This document shows, in pieces, positions 23,094 through 36,102 of a stretch of DNA of 64,000 bases. The translations under genes were made by a program, and so were the position numbers. Below the pieces are notes generated by a model. The model was not told the origin of the DNA, did not search any database, and saw nothing but the letters and a program-made list of their open reading frames with translations. Each line of letters starts with the position of its first letter. Position 1 is the first letter of the stretch. The stretch is taken from assembly GCA_963691705.1 (NCBI GenBank), contig OY829543.1:52866564-52930563 (forward strand). Direction: 5' to 3'. Source of the stretch: Viola odorata. Its lineage: Eukaryota; Streptophyta; Magnoliopsida; Malpighiales; Violaceae.

Positions 23094-26020
23094 CTATTGC
23101 TCTACAAACTCGGGTTGTCCCAAACATTTCACTACTGTCTCGTTGGCCTTCTGCGATCCCACTCGCTCTTCTTGTTTCTTTTTCTCCCTGAGTTCCAAAA
23201 CATTTCAGAAAAAAAGAATCAAAACATGGCGATGCTTACACAAAAGGAGCAGAGAATTCAAGCACAGAAATGTTCTATGATCATCGATAAAATATTTGCA
23301 TCATATCTAAATGTGATGGAACGTATAAAGAATGCATCTTCTGAAGGAGACACCATAACTAGTCCTGCAAGTGGATTAAACATTGACCTATCAAGTGGGT
23401 TGTTTAGAAAGTATCCTGTCATTTTGCTAACATTTGCAGTCCCCGACTCTCACAAGAGGTTGCGGAAAGAAAAAAAACTATTTTTCAGCTTTCCCATTTT
23501 CAGAAGTTGCAGCAATACTGAGACACAAACATTGTGCTTACTATACAATAAAATCCAGCTGGATGGAAGAAAGTCACATAAGAAACAGAATGTGGGCGAC
23601 GAGAGGAATGTTTTTCCATTTTTACCTGGCCACATACTCCTTCAGCAACTCTTTAGCTTGAACAAGTTTAGAGAGCAGGTTACGATATACATCAAGGTCT
23701 CGATCCACATTTCTTTTACTGATGTTTAGTGCTGCACAAAGCTGTTGGTAGAAATTAAATAATTAAGAGAAATCATTCAAAAAATTATTTTTGTAAGAAA
23801 CAAAAAGTTGAAATAGTAAAAATTTGTCAAAGTTAAGCAAGTCTTGACTGGTGACTGAGAAATTGTTAGTAAAGATTCTATGCTATATAACTGCACATAA
23901 TAATTAACAAGAGCCAACTTAAATACTGCATACGCTAACTTGGACATAAGTAAATTGGGTTTCCTACCAATAGTACTTAGATTTTTCCAAAATTCAGACA
24001 GTTCTTTGAACCATGACATGACCATTGGTAGAGAGATGTCACATTTCAATTTGATTTTTCTTCCACTTCCAAACCAACATGAGGATCAGAACTTTAGGCA
24101 TGACTGTCTCTGACTAATACGATTAGAACTTATTTGAAGGGAAACAAGATAAGTTGGAATATAAGAATTAGCATGAGGTTATTGATAGGTCAAACTATGG
24201 TGCGTCAGCACTTGAAAGAACACGCAGGTTGATAATAACTTACAATTGTCAACACGAGGTGGGTACTGACGCCATATTATATCCACTTAGCACAACTATG
24301 AGATATGTGAACACATTGCATATATGCAATAATCCATAAGAACAACTGAAAATCCAACCTTTTCTAATATGGTAGGTTCTGTTGCATTTGACAGCTCGAG
24401 AATACGAAACAGACCAACAGCAAAGAAACGGCTGTAGCTGAAATTCCCACTCCCAGCTCTTTCCGCAATGTCCTTCATAACCCCCTCAACTTCTCCTTCT
24501 CTGGACGGAAAGTCAATTAATGTACTCGCATTTTGCGCCTTAGCCCATTCTTCCAACTTTTTTGCATCAGTTCTGTAGTTGGATGGTGATATGTGCTTAG
24601 AATAAACTATATTTATAGACAAGAAAGAAAAACCCAGTAATGTTGGCAAACCTGTACTGCTCGGGCTCCTCATTCAATGCCTTTATGTAGGCTTGGAAAA
24701 TGGCCTCTCGATCCTCATCACCTGGGTACCCTTCCATGAGTTGATCATACACAGTAACGAAACCAAGGCCGAAAATAGGATCATAACGGTATGTCCTCTT
24801 GTATCTCATCAAATGTTGCTGCACAATTAACTCCTGCAGGACGTTATTGTAGATACTCGGGATTGGTCTCTTATATGCCTTCAGGAAATTGAGCTTCGTC
24901 TCAGCTACAGTGGGCAAATCTGAAATCACCCCAATCAACAAAATAATTTATCACAAAGAAAAAGTCACAGCATAACCACATAAACAAAGCCTAACAATGC
25001 TGAGTTAAAAATTCTAGAGATTTAAATGTAAACAATCTATAATGTAATTTTGCGGCAATGAAGGTCCAGTTTGGGATGTAATTACTGCATTGACCAATTG
25101 GTTTTGTATAGAATGTTATTACAACTTCTTTTCCATGAAAACAATTGCCAAAAAGCACAGCTTTTTATCAACAAACAATTGAATTGCCAAACAACCAGCA
25201 CTGCAGAATTAAGAACCTATAATTCATTCCCCTTTCTCTCCTAGATCAAATGGTAATTCATTGTAGGCAAGGTAGATTATTAAAGAGAACGGGTAGAGTA
25301 TATTTCAACAATACATATTGCAACATGTTTTGAATAGTTTTTAGAGCTTGCCATGCAGAATACAACGACATTCCAGTCTAATCCCTCTGCATAAGCAAAA
25401 GAACTAGAAAACATGCAATGTTGACCATACAAGAGACGAACAATTGAAAATACAAGTTCCAATGTACAGCATTCGCGAACCGTAAAGCTGAAACACAGTT
25501 TCTTTCTCCACATGAAGTCATAGGCATTTTAACAGTAATTGCTCTAGAGAACAATTCTACAGTGAAACGAGACATAGTGAAAAGCAAGGAATCCGATCCT
25601 AGCAGTAAAAGGATTAGTTGAACTAGATTAGCGAAGTTCAACAATGCTTCAGTCCAAGCTAATTTGTTTAATTACAGAAATGGAAAATAAATTCAGATAA
25701 AACCAAAACGGAAGCAGAAATGTTATAGATAAGCTCCAGGTAGTTTTAATGAATGATTAAGAAACAGAGAAAGATGAATCACCTGGTGAGGAAGCGCTGG
25801 ACATGCAATGAACGACGAGACGAGGTGTAGTCGTTTGGGAAGGTTTTCCAGCACCCATGAAACGGGGACGGGAAGCTTCGAAATTGGTGGAATAACAAGA
25901 GGAAGAAGAAAGGGAAGAGCGGGTTAGTGAAGCAAACCCTCTCCTATCGCCGCCGCTTGTTGGTTGAGGTACGGCGGAGAATGACACCCAAGACACTGCA
26001 GCAGCCGCAGCAGCAGCCAT
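23094..26020 (-). CDS. THF1: THYLAKOID FORMATION 1 (Psb29), chloroplastic
   Basis: Coding exons on the minus strand: 26020-25783, 24919-24652, 24572-24359, 23741-23626, 23187-23094; 309 residues, with phases closing. The first about 70 residues are Ala/Ser-rich with few acidic residues, a chloroplast transit peptide. The mature part begins near TVAETKLNFLKAYKRPIPS, then has LQELIVQQHLMRY, YRYDPIFGLGFVTVYDQLM, GYPGDEDREAIF and FSYSRFFAVGLFRILELS, all diagnostic of Psb29/THF1. The C-terminus is a charged coiled coil (LSKLVQAKELLKEYV, REKKKQEE). The protein acts in vesicle and thylakoid biogenesis and in photosystem II-LHCII turnover. Its 3' end faces DGK5, with about 700 bp between the coding ends. 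Confidence 0.95.
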
Positions 26021-26313
26021 TTTTGTTTCTTATTTTCTTGTTTTTTTGCCCAATGTGTTTGTTCTGACGGAGAAAGAAGGGAAAGTAGCGCAATTTTTGT
26101 GAGGGAATTTGCTATGTGATGAAATGAGAAGCCATGGATGGGTTAATCGGGTTAGCAGTTGCAGGGATTGAATTTCTTTTTTTTTTTATAATTATTTTCA
26201 AGAAAAAGAAAATTGTGGGAGAAAAGGAGAGGAAGGGAATAGATTAGAAAAGGCTTATCCGAGAGAGAGAATGAGATTTTTGTAGGTTTTATGAAATGCC
26301 AGTAAGATATTGA

Positions 26314-26319
26314 CACGTG
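26314..26319. promoter_or_regulatory. G-box upstream of THF1
   Basis: CACGTG within GACACGTGGC lies about 295 bp upstream of the THF1 start codon. G-boxes are common in light-regulated chloroplast genes. The functional role is inferred. Confidence 0.4.
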
Positions 26320-26339
26320 GCTCTAGTGTGGGTGACTCT

Positions 26340-29300
26340 CATTTCTTAGTCGTTGTTATTTTAGCATTTTACTCTTATTTTTTTTATTTTTTGTTTTGAA
26401 AGGAACAAAACATAATTTTTCTTTTTAGTATTCTTTGAGCTATCTTTTTTCTTTCTTTTGTTTTTGTGTGTTATGACTTGTGCGTGTGGTTAACGTTAGC
26501 TTTGCTTGGAGTGAAAGGCTCAATCAATTGAACAAAACATCTTTGTTTGGTTTGAGCCTCTCTGTTCGTATTCCAAAATATCGAAGATCAAAGACAATTT
26601 TCATTTCATTCGGGAAAAGCCATCTTTTTCTCAACAATGTCTTTATCATTTGATCCAATTAAAATCATTTGAATATTTCATTTCCTTTCGGAATAAATAT
26701 ACAGACTCAAATCACTCAAATTCTTAACTTAACTAAAACTAATAAAAATAAAATCAACAAACCACAGCATTCAAAAATTATAACCTGTGAGTGAATTACT
26801 TATTCAATTAGTCACTAAAATCGCAGTCATTAACTTTGTCTCTATCTAATACCAACCTTCCTAACTTGTAAGTGTTGAATTGGCTTGGGGACGACAAAAG
26901 CAACACTTTCAGATGCATTAGCTTGAACACTACTGACTTGTCGTTGTTTCTCTTCTACAAGGGAATAAGCACGAGATCATACTCAAGGAGTGGATCCATG
27001 AGAAGGATTTGATCATTCGTCTAATCCCGACCCACAATAAATAAATAAATAAATATATATATATATTAGTATTATAAAAAAATAATTAAAAGCGACACGA
27101 TTTATGCTAAATTAACATATCTATTAAGTTTAGAGAGTCGGGCCTGGCTTTTTAAAAAATAAGTTAGCATAAAACTCGTATATGGCTAACTAGTATGGGC
27201 TTAGGACTTTGAAATTTTAAGCCCGAGCTTGGCCGGACCGGAGTAGTCTAATAATTAGGTCTACTTGCAGCGTGAACCCTATAGTTCTTTAAAAATTACA
27301 ATTTTATCTTTTAGTGGTTAAATTTTTAAAAATAAATGGTAAAATTATTCAAAAAACTATGCAATTTTGTGAAAAAATGTAAAAAATATGGTTCACTCTA
27401 GGTACTAAATGAAATTGAACAAAATAATGAGAACTTTTTTTATAAAAAAAATAATCTAAAAGGAATCAATTGAAAAATAAATTGTAAATAATTTTTTTAT
27501 TATTATATTAAGTTCTATATTAGTTACATTTTTTGTCTAATTTTTTTTTAAATTTTTTTAAAATATTTAAAAGGTTAAGATTGTAACTTTTAGGAAATTA
27601 TAAAGTTTATATTTTAGATTAAGATTGAAGTTTTAAAGCACAAACCTGACCTTTTAATAATAACGAGCTGGGCCGAACTTGAAATTCATAAGCCCAAGCT
27701 TTGACCATGCAGGTTTAGGTTTGAGTTGGCCTGCCCGTTTAATAGGTCCACGGAGAGTTCAAAGTATATATACTTTCGGTTAAAACTTTATATTATATTT
27801 TTTACAAGTGTATACAGTATATGGAAGATTTGTTAAAGTAAGTGAGGTTACGATGCCGTATATTTGCGTTGTAAAAGAGACTAAACACATGCAAGCATAA
27901 ATAAAATCCCTAGAGACACATATTATTCAAAGTTTGTTGGATCTCCTCGCCATCTCCAACAATAATTTAACCACATTTGTATATAATTAACTACCATTTA
28001 TTTAATTAAGACAATTAGTTAATTATGTTGCGAGGTCAACTCTAATGTCTGGATGAGCAAACCATAGATTTGTGACATGTAGCTATATATTACCTCAAAA
28101 ATGTGCTGTCTACTTTTGGGTTAGAACATATGTACATTCTGTTGTAAGACATGAATATTAAAAAAAAAAAACATCACGATGGCAAATCGATTCAAGAACT
28201 TTCCATAACAAGAAGTGGAAATGGAGAAATTGAAAAAACAATGTCTTACATATCAATCTCATAATATACCGATTGGTACAACCGTTTTATCACATCCCAA
28301 TACGAAAAATAGGATAGAAAACTTATCGTACCATTTCAATTTCTATCTCGATTTATATCAGTTATTTTATTAATACTGGTCGGTATGATCGAAATTGACG
28401 GTAAATCTCATCTCAATACAAAAAAAAATGGATCACAAATTTATTGAATACTTATAAATTTGTATATAATTATATGTATACGTATATTATAAAAAATATA
28501 ATTTTAAGATATCAACTGAAACTAATATTTTGATCGAGACTGGTACATATCGTATCAATCATCAAACCGAGACGTTCATTGATTCGGGATTAACGCCCTT
28601 AATGCAGACACAATTAATTAATTGCGTGGAAATTACTAATTATTACATAAACTTGTTGTGTCCAAATCCATGCAGCTGGTGTCGTCACGGTTTCCGAAAC
28701 CCTTATCTGTATAATCTTTTGGATACTGCGATGAGATGACGTTCTGTAGACACGAAACAGGAGACAAGGGACTAAGATCTTCTTAATTATTAATATATGA
28801 AAGGTGGAGGTCATTCATGCATGAACCCTATTAATTTAAGAAAGGGGACCAAATCTTATAAACATTTAGTTAAAATTAATTTCAGGACTTAATTGCACAA
28901 ACATGTTACTGTAATTTAATTTCTAGTCGAGTTTACATGAATGAGTGACGATCTCTTGCCTACATTTTGTGAACAGACAAATTAAACGAACTTGTATAAA
29001 ACGGTACCAAATGAAATTTTAATAGAATTTTAAATCGTATTTTTTAGAATTATGACATCATATAATTTTTAGAGTAAATTTCGTTAATAAAAACTATGAA
29101 TTTTTTTATATGGAATATTCTCATCATTCCTCGAAAAATGTCATTTAATTGAAATTATACATACCAAAAATATAGTTGAGAACTTTTATTTTTTTCTTAC
29201 AAAAATTTAGCCAATATAAATTAAGCGTGCTTTTTAATTTTTGTGAATACTGTTAATTGAGTATTAGATATATAGAAAATATAAAATGTCACATTTTATG

Positions 29301-32260
29301 GATTTTTTTTTCTCCAATGATATTTTATATGGAATGGAGGGAGTACGTGGTTAAATTGAGAAACGATACTAACTTGTGAATTATTCAATATATATTTTTA
29401 ATTTTTTTTTTGAGTTCTCTTAATTGAGACTAATCTCGTTTGAATTTTAGCGGGTTTTAAAATAATAACTCCCCCAGTATTTAATTGTATCCATTCTCAA
29501 AAGTTGAACCGGAGATTTTGAATTTCAAACGTTATTCAAAAACAAAATAAATTTAAGGATATATGTAATTAAAATTATACAATTGTAATAATAAAAAAGA
29601 AATTATACAATGCTAACGATCATAACTTATCTTTACCATATTATATATTGAGCCATTACTGTTTCTTTTTATTGTCCCCGTGAAATATAGAACTTTAATA
29701 TATTATTATATGCATGATGTTGTGTCACGTTCTTTACAAATGGTGATTCATGAGAGGTTCAAATCTTTCCACGGTGGAACAAATTTAAAATGACCAACAA
29801 AACACCAACCACCCTTAGATGAGGTAACAGGTGTCCTTTCTACGGCCAGCATTTAAGTCAACGTTCCGACTTTAGATCTCTCTGATTTTGACATGTGTCC
29901 TATCGGATACAACAAGCTATATATGGCATTTGCAAAACACATATCCAATGGAAAATCCAATCCGAATTTCAAAGTTTTTGAAAATCAGGTGTTAATTTCA
30001 TCAACTCTCTATCCAACTATTGAGTCATTAGTCAAATACTATTTTATTATGTGCGTCTTATAATTTCCCATAGGTCAAAATAACGTTTCCCCTGAGGATT
30101 ACTTGTGTTACATTTTCACCTTAATTTCTTATATTATATGTTCTCAAAGTGGAAAACACTCTAGAAGAAACATATATAGTCAACCGCAGAAAACAGTAAC
30201 ATTTTGTCATTGATAAAATTATTTCAGTGTTGGAAATACGATCTTTTATGTATACGAAGATGTTATTGGAATGTGGAAACTAAAATACCACATTAGAAAA
30301 ATAAAAGAGATTGATTTCCTTCTAGAATGAAGCATTTTGAGCATCAGAAAATGTCATTTTGTCACACTGTGAAATTTTATTTATCTAATAAGTGGTAGCA
30401 GATCAATAGTTCGGTGGGCTCTGCGAAATGGACTTTAATGTGGGTGACATACGGTGAATCCTCGCACTAAATTTGAAGTCGATGGGCCTTAATGGTGAGC
30501 TTGTTCCTGATATTCATTGAGGCCAATTCATAGGGTTAATCATTATATGATTGTACGTTCACTATTTTCAATATATTATGAAAAATTTTCGGTGTCTGGA
30601 TCGAGAATATACACCACTTGTCGAACCATATTAAAAAAAAATTATGTTCTTTACTTTCTATTTATTATACTTATCTGTAATAATTGCATGCTATTAACAT
30701 TTATATAGTTTACCTTAGGCAAAGATGACTCTAAGAATTATATGACGTAATAATTCATAAAATATACGATTTATAATTCTATTAAAATTTGATTAGATAG
30801 TGCATAAATGACCATTATTTATTTTAAAATTGGCTACAAATTACCATAAGTTTTCACATGTGACACACAATTAAATCAATAATTCAAAATTATGATGAAA
30901 TTAATGAGAGAAACCCACCATGAGTTCAATTAAATAAGTCATTTTTTGGGTCAAGATCATTCGGTAATTCAATCATTATATTGATGTTGGCTATTTCGGA
31001 CTCGAGCCGGGTAAGACCTTAATGGCCGTTAAAGTTTTCTCTCACAAATTTTAACACAATTGCATAAAAAGGCTCGAGTTTGAAATCTCTAGTTAAATTA
31101 GAATAACTCTCTATCGGTTGATTTACACGAGTGGACAAGTCATTTAGTTAGGTGCATATATTGATGCAATTTTATTTTCTTTGGTTAAGATACAATTTTA
31201 GCAAACTGAGGACACTAGGAATATGGTGCAATGTGACAGCTGAAAAGGAAGAAAAGCCATCGAACTGATCAATGGAAGCAACGCGAAACAAATGTACTAA
31301 CATTTTCTTCTGTTGTCTAACTACCTTACCGTCCAATCATTCATTCATTCATTCATTCATTCCCGTTCTTTGCACTTTTACGAACGAGGTCAACCACATA
31401 GATTTATATTATTATTATATATAATACCTGCATTTGAATTAGAATTACGACTAATTTCCTTAATTAATTTGAAGAAATTTGTACTTTTATTCACATTGAT
31501 TTAATAAGTAAAATTAATTAAATGTATAATAATAATAAAAATAATGATGATAAATTCATATAATAAATAATAATAATAATTGTTTTATAAGGAGAGGAGA
31601 CATTTTACTAAACCAAGAAACGAAGAAAGAGCACCAAAAGTCATAGAAGCAATTTTAAAAAAACAGACACAACAACACATATTAATGTCAACTAAAGTAG
31701 GATTGTTGTATTATAGTATTGGACTGTTTGATTCTTTTGGAAGAAAAAAAAGTTTGGTATATTTTAATCTATTTTTATACCGTCAAGAATTAAATAAATA
31801 CTAGATCACGAGTCTCGTTTTTAATCATAATGTGTGTATTTTTTTTTTGCAATAAATAAAAATTGTAATTATGGTATCCAATTTTGTAGAATTTATTAAT
31901 ACGTAATAACAATTGATCAAATTGTAATGTATGTGTGATTTAAATCTGCCTACGATTGTAACGAGTAATTTTTGGTAGAAGAAAAAAGAGAAGCCATACA
32001 TTTGGTACAATATAATGGCATGCAGCTGTTTCTTTAAAAAATAATTTTTGTTGGATTCCATGCACAACACAATCTAGTACTGTACACATAAGCATATATT
32101 ATACACATGTATGGTTTCCCATTGCGAAGTAATATATATAATATTATTAGTGCATGATGAGGATATGCTTAGTAATTACTATATGGTTACAATATTTCAT
32201 GTTTTTAAAATCGAAATAATTGTAGAAAAAATACTACTGATGAGGTCAGAAGGAGACCAA
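26340..32260. other. Long AT-rich gene-poor interval
   Basis: No gene is recognised on either strand. Fragments of old repeats are suggested. Diverged direct repeats of a TTGAAATTTTAAGCCC-type word occur near 27205-27235 and 27660-27700. At 28250-28600 there are ACCGATTGGTAC and GGTCGGTATGATC words like hAT subterminal sequence. A GGAATGGAGGGAGTA tail near 29330-29345 looks like one end of a Stowaway MITE whose partner was not found. A TA-rich tract lies at 27045-27065. Short reading frames here show no family signature. Confidence 0.5.
31337..31362. repeat. (ATTC)n microsatellite
   Basis: Six consecutive ATTC units. Confidence 0.8.
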
Positions 32261-32270
32261 AAATACGTAT

Positions 32271-32277
32271 ACGTGGC
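32271..32277 (+). promoter_or_regulatory. ABRE-like element upstream of MYB gene
   Basis: ACGTGGC, the ABA-response core, lies about 115 bp upstream of the TATA box. Subgroup-11 MYB genes are known to be induced by ABA and osmotic stress, which fits. Confidence 0.45.
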
Positions 32278-32385
32278 AAAGAGGGCGGCACCAAATCATT
32301 TTTGACTTAGAAAATTAATTGCGTGTTTTGCAGATTTGCCCTTTTCGTCTCTCTTGTGACTTGTCTGTCTATCAGTCTATCAGTC

Positions 32386-32394
32386 TATATAAAG
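32386..32394 (+). promoter_or_regulatory. TATA box of MYB gene
   Basis: TATATAAAG lies about 140 bp before the start codon, preceded by tandem CTATCAGT units. It implies a 5' UTR of about 110 bases. Confidence 0.65.
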
Positions 32395-32531
32395 GGAGAG
32401 TCATGTTTCTCGTTATAGGATATCCACAGCCGTACTTCACTCCATTCATTAGAAACAAGTTAATACTTTTTAAACTAATCACTGATATTAATCAGCACCA
32501 GATTAATACTCCAAATCTCAGATTATCAGAT

Positions 32532-33969
32532 ATGGGCAGAGCTCCTTGTTGCGACAAGAATGGACTCAAGAAAGGCCCTTGGACTCCTGAAGAAGATCAC
32601 AAGCTCATCACTTATATCCAAACCAATGGACCTGGCAACTGGCGCAGCTTACCCAAGAATGCTGGTATGTACATATATACTTGTGTCTGCGTGCGCTCGT
32701 TTAGATATTGTTCATTTATGATAATTGATTATACGTATACTAATTATGATCGATGGGGTGTAATTAATTAAACAGGGTTAGAAAGATGTGGAAAGAGCTG
32801 CCGGCTACGGTGGACTAACTATCTCCGACCAGATATCAAGAGAGGAAGGTTTTCCTTTGAAGAGGAAGAAAGCATAATCCAGCTCCACAGTATTCTGGGC
32901 AACAAGTATGATTAATTTTTTCTTATAATTACTACCCTTTTCATTTTTCCTTTCATATTAAACATCTTACTAAAATTAGGCCTTATTTTAATCGTAATTC
33001 TAAAATTAACGTGGACGCTAGTTCGGAATTAATATGAATCTTGTACTTAAGTTTAAGTTTGACTAGACTCAAATTAAAACAAAATACTACCGAGTATAAA
33101 GTTCATATTATGCCAAACTACTAAAGCTCAAATCGATGTCAAATCCGGAGTAAAGTGACGAAAAATGTCATTTCGCTGTGTATTTGGGATTTGTAGGGAG
33201 AGTAATTAAATGAACTCTCTGTTACAGGTGGTCAGCCATAGCAGCTCGTTTGCCAGGAAGAACTGACAATGAAATCAAGAATTACTGGAACACCCACATC
33301 AGGAAAAGGCTGCTCAGGAATGGGATTGATCCAGTGACTCACGCCCCGCGTCTCGATCTCATGGACCTCTCCTCCATTCTAGCTTCTGCTCTCTGCAACT
33401 CATCCTCCTCCTCCTCCTCCTCTCTTCTCAACCTCTCGACCTTACAAGCTCATGCACTCCTAAACCCAGATCTACTGACCCTGGCCGCCACACTGTCATC
33501 TCTAAAACACCAAAACCAATCTCCACCGCTCTTCTCCGATCAACAATTCCTGGAAAACCAATTCCCAATTCCACCTCAGAATTCAATTCATCATCCACAA
33601 TTCCCATTGGTTCCGCCCCAAACACAACAAGGATTTCCACAAGACACTGTGAATTCCCAGCAGGGAAATTTTACCACAGTAATTGGCGGAGATAATTCTG
33701 AGAACTACTACTCGTCATCAGGATTAATCCAATCGGTGATGATGAGTGATAATAATAACACGAAGCAGAACATGGGGATGGATGATAACTTGGTCGTGTC
33801 GCCGTCTTCATTGACGCCTCAAACAAGCTCCGGTGCTCCGTTGAATTCATCATCCACGTTCGTCAACAGCAGCAGTACTACCGATCAGGACGAAAGAGAT
33901 AGCTATTGCAGCAGCTTCTTCAAGTTTGAAATTCCTGAGAGCTTAGTAGACTTTGAGGACTTCTTGTAA
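32532..33969 (+). CDS. MYB102-like: R2R3-MYB transcription factor, subgroup 11 (MYB41/49/74/102 clade)
   Basis: Exons 32532-32664 (133 nt), 32776-32905 (130 nt) and 33228-33969; 334 residues. The exon sizes and phases are the standard R2R3-MYB pattern. R2 starts at [17 protein letters not shown], and R3 has the conserved aromatic/Trp pattern ending [15 protein letters not shown]. Just after it, [20 protein letters not shown] is the subgroup-11 signature. The C-terminus ending [13 protein letters not shown] is like MYB102/74. Clade members are nuclear activators in ABA, drought, wounding and cuticle/suberin responses. A serine run is encoded by TCC triplets near 33405-33425. MYB102 and MYB74 cannot be told apart here. 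Confidence 0.93.
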
Positions 33970-34344
33970 ATATTAGTTTCAGTCTTGCAAAAACATATAA
34001 TTTGTTCTTGTGCTTTGGATTTACACATTTTTCGTGTTTATATATATGAATTAATTTTTTTGGTGGATCCATTAATCTAGGAATCTCTATTTTTTTCATA
34101 CAATGAAAGAAAAAAAATGGATAATGCAAAAGCAAATAATTTTGAATCAAACTTGAAATTAGGATTAAGGTAAACAAATATGTTACCAGCTGAGGACATC
34201 CAATGTTGATTCAAAAAGAACTTTTGATCATATAATTCGATAATAACATTACTCTATATATTATCTATTTTTTAGAAAACTCTTATATATACACACTCCA
34301 ACAAAAAATTTATGAATAAATCTACCAATTAACTAGAACTGCAA

Positions 34345-34374
34345 CATATATATGTATATATATATATATATATA
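34345..34374. repeat. (TA)n microsatellite
   Basis: About 14 TA units with one interruption, in the 3' flank of the MYB gene. Confidence 0.8.
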
Positions 34375-34907
34375 GACTTAGGTTTTATCTTTTTAGGCAC
34401 GTTTAGTCATTAAAGTACTTTCCTGAATTAATTAGGAAGAATGTACAACAGGAAGGAACAAATGTATAACAGGAAATGATAAATATATAGTAATTTTTTT
34501 TAAAAGGAAATATATAGTAATTATCGGCAAAGGTACCGGTAGGGATTTTGAGTAAGTTCGAATTCCACCCCGTTATAAAAAAGAATTAAAAATAAGGACT
34601 CTTGTACTGTTTAGGAACATGCATATTTAGCTTATAAAAAATGTATATTTAAAACAATATTTTTGAAATAAAATTATGCACTAATTAGGAACAATGAAAA
34701 AGGTTTTTAATTTTCATAGAAAAAGAAAAAGGAAAATGTGAGAGAAAAAAAGTGAATTTGATTGAAACACAAGCAGTCGTGTTCGGCCCACTACCTTGCA
34801 AATAAAAGGATACAACGAGGTAAATTTAGGTCCACCAGGCCAATTGAGAAGAGCCCAAATGTAAAATTGAGGGAAAGTCTTGGCCCAATTGTGACCTACT
34901 CGTTTAG

Positions 34908-35658
34908 CTTAATTACTCATATAGTTCCTACGTTTGTCATTTCCTTTTCAATTTAGCTCCTATGTTTCCGAAATATCTAATTGATCCTTATGCTTGTTAA
35001 ACTATCTCAATTTGAGTCCTTACTTTAATTATTTTCTAGAATTTCCTATTTTCCAAACTCAAAAAGAATATAATAATATTTTATTTGATATTTTATTTTC
35101 ACGAGAATAATAAATAATATTATTTAATGTATACGTGAACCTATGAATGTCACGTCAATATGTGAACAAAAAACTTCCCGTCAACACTTGACACCTAGAT
35201 TAAATGTTGAGTCACATTGTCATATGTGCGGTAGAAAAAAAGAAGATCAATTAGGGATTTTGAAAATTTATGGGGTTAATTGAGAAAAATGACATACGTA
35301 GAAATGAAAATGGTGGGTGACGAAAATAGTGAGTGGCTTCTTCGGTATCGTTTCTATTTTTTTTCCTGACTTTTAAAACACAAAATAGAAAATAAAAAAT
35401 CACTTTTTTCTAATTTTTAAAATTGTGTTCCTATTTTCATAAATTATTCACTTAAAAAAATAATTTTACCAAATACGTTTTATGTTTTTCTTTAAAAAAA
35501 TTGAAAATCAGAAACAAAAATGATATTAAACAACTCACTTTTTGTTTTGAAAAATGAGGCAAAGACCTAATTGAATTAATTAGAGATTTCGTTAATATAG
35601 GGACTTAGTTGAGAAATAATTACAAGCGTAAGGACTAAAAGTGTGATTACTGATTAAG
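34908..35658. mobile_element. Inverted-repeat (Mutator-like) element
   Basis: The left arm starting CTTAATTACTCATATAG, with CCTACGTTTGTCA and TAATTGATCC further in, is matched in inverted, diverged form by the right arm ending at 35658 (minus strand CTTAATCAGTAATCACAC, CCTTACGCTTGTAA, CAATTAGGTC). The interior is noncoding and AT-rich. A target duplication was not clear, so boundaries are approximate. Confidence 0.5.
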
Positions 35659-35939
35659 TTTTTTTCATAATGTGTTGCTTGCTGGTTCCGATTCGTGGCC
35701 GACCTTGGACACCCCTGCCTTCAAATCCGTTTAATTTTTAAGAAACACCACTCAATTAATCTCAACCGTTCATCCCTGAATATTATAAAAACAAAATCAC
35801 CCCTCTTCGTCATCGTTCTTTCTTCCTTTGGCATCAACTGAACTGCGCTGCTTTTGTGCCGCTCAATCGCGAACGCGCCGGCGGCTAGACAGTCAAAATT
35901 TCTGTTTTCTGGTTGTGGTGCTTCGCCAACTTCCATTAC

Positions 35940-36102
35940 AACTTACCGGTAATTGATCTTTCTTCTACTCAAGCTTCCTGTCCCAATAATTCAACTCTCG
36001 AAACCCTACTGTAGAATAATAGGAATTGTTGTATTTCGCGATTTAGGTTTTTGCAGTGCCACAAACACTAGATCGCGGAATTAAAAAAAAAGCTTAATCA
36101 TG
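35940..36102 (+). promoter_or_regulatory. SRP14 leader with probable 5' UTR intron and telo-box
   Basis: A probable leader intron runs from a GTAATT donor near 35950 to AG at 36055-36056. AAACCCTA at 36001-36008 is a telo-box, often found near the starts of plant translation-machinery genes. The coding start follows at 36100. Confidence 0.4.

Noticed and set aside
26340..32260. Hidden protein gene in the 6-kb gap
   Set aside because: Both strands give only short AT-driven frames without conserved motifs or coherent exon chains.
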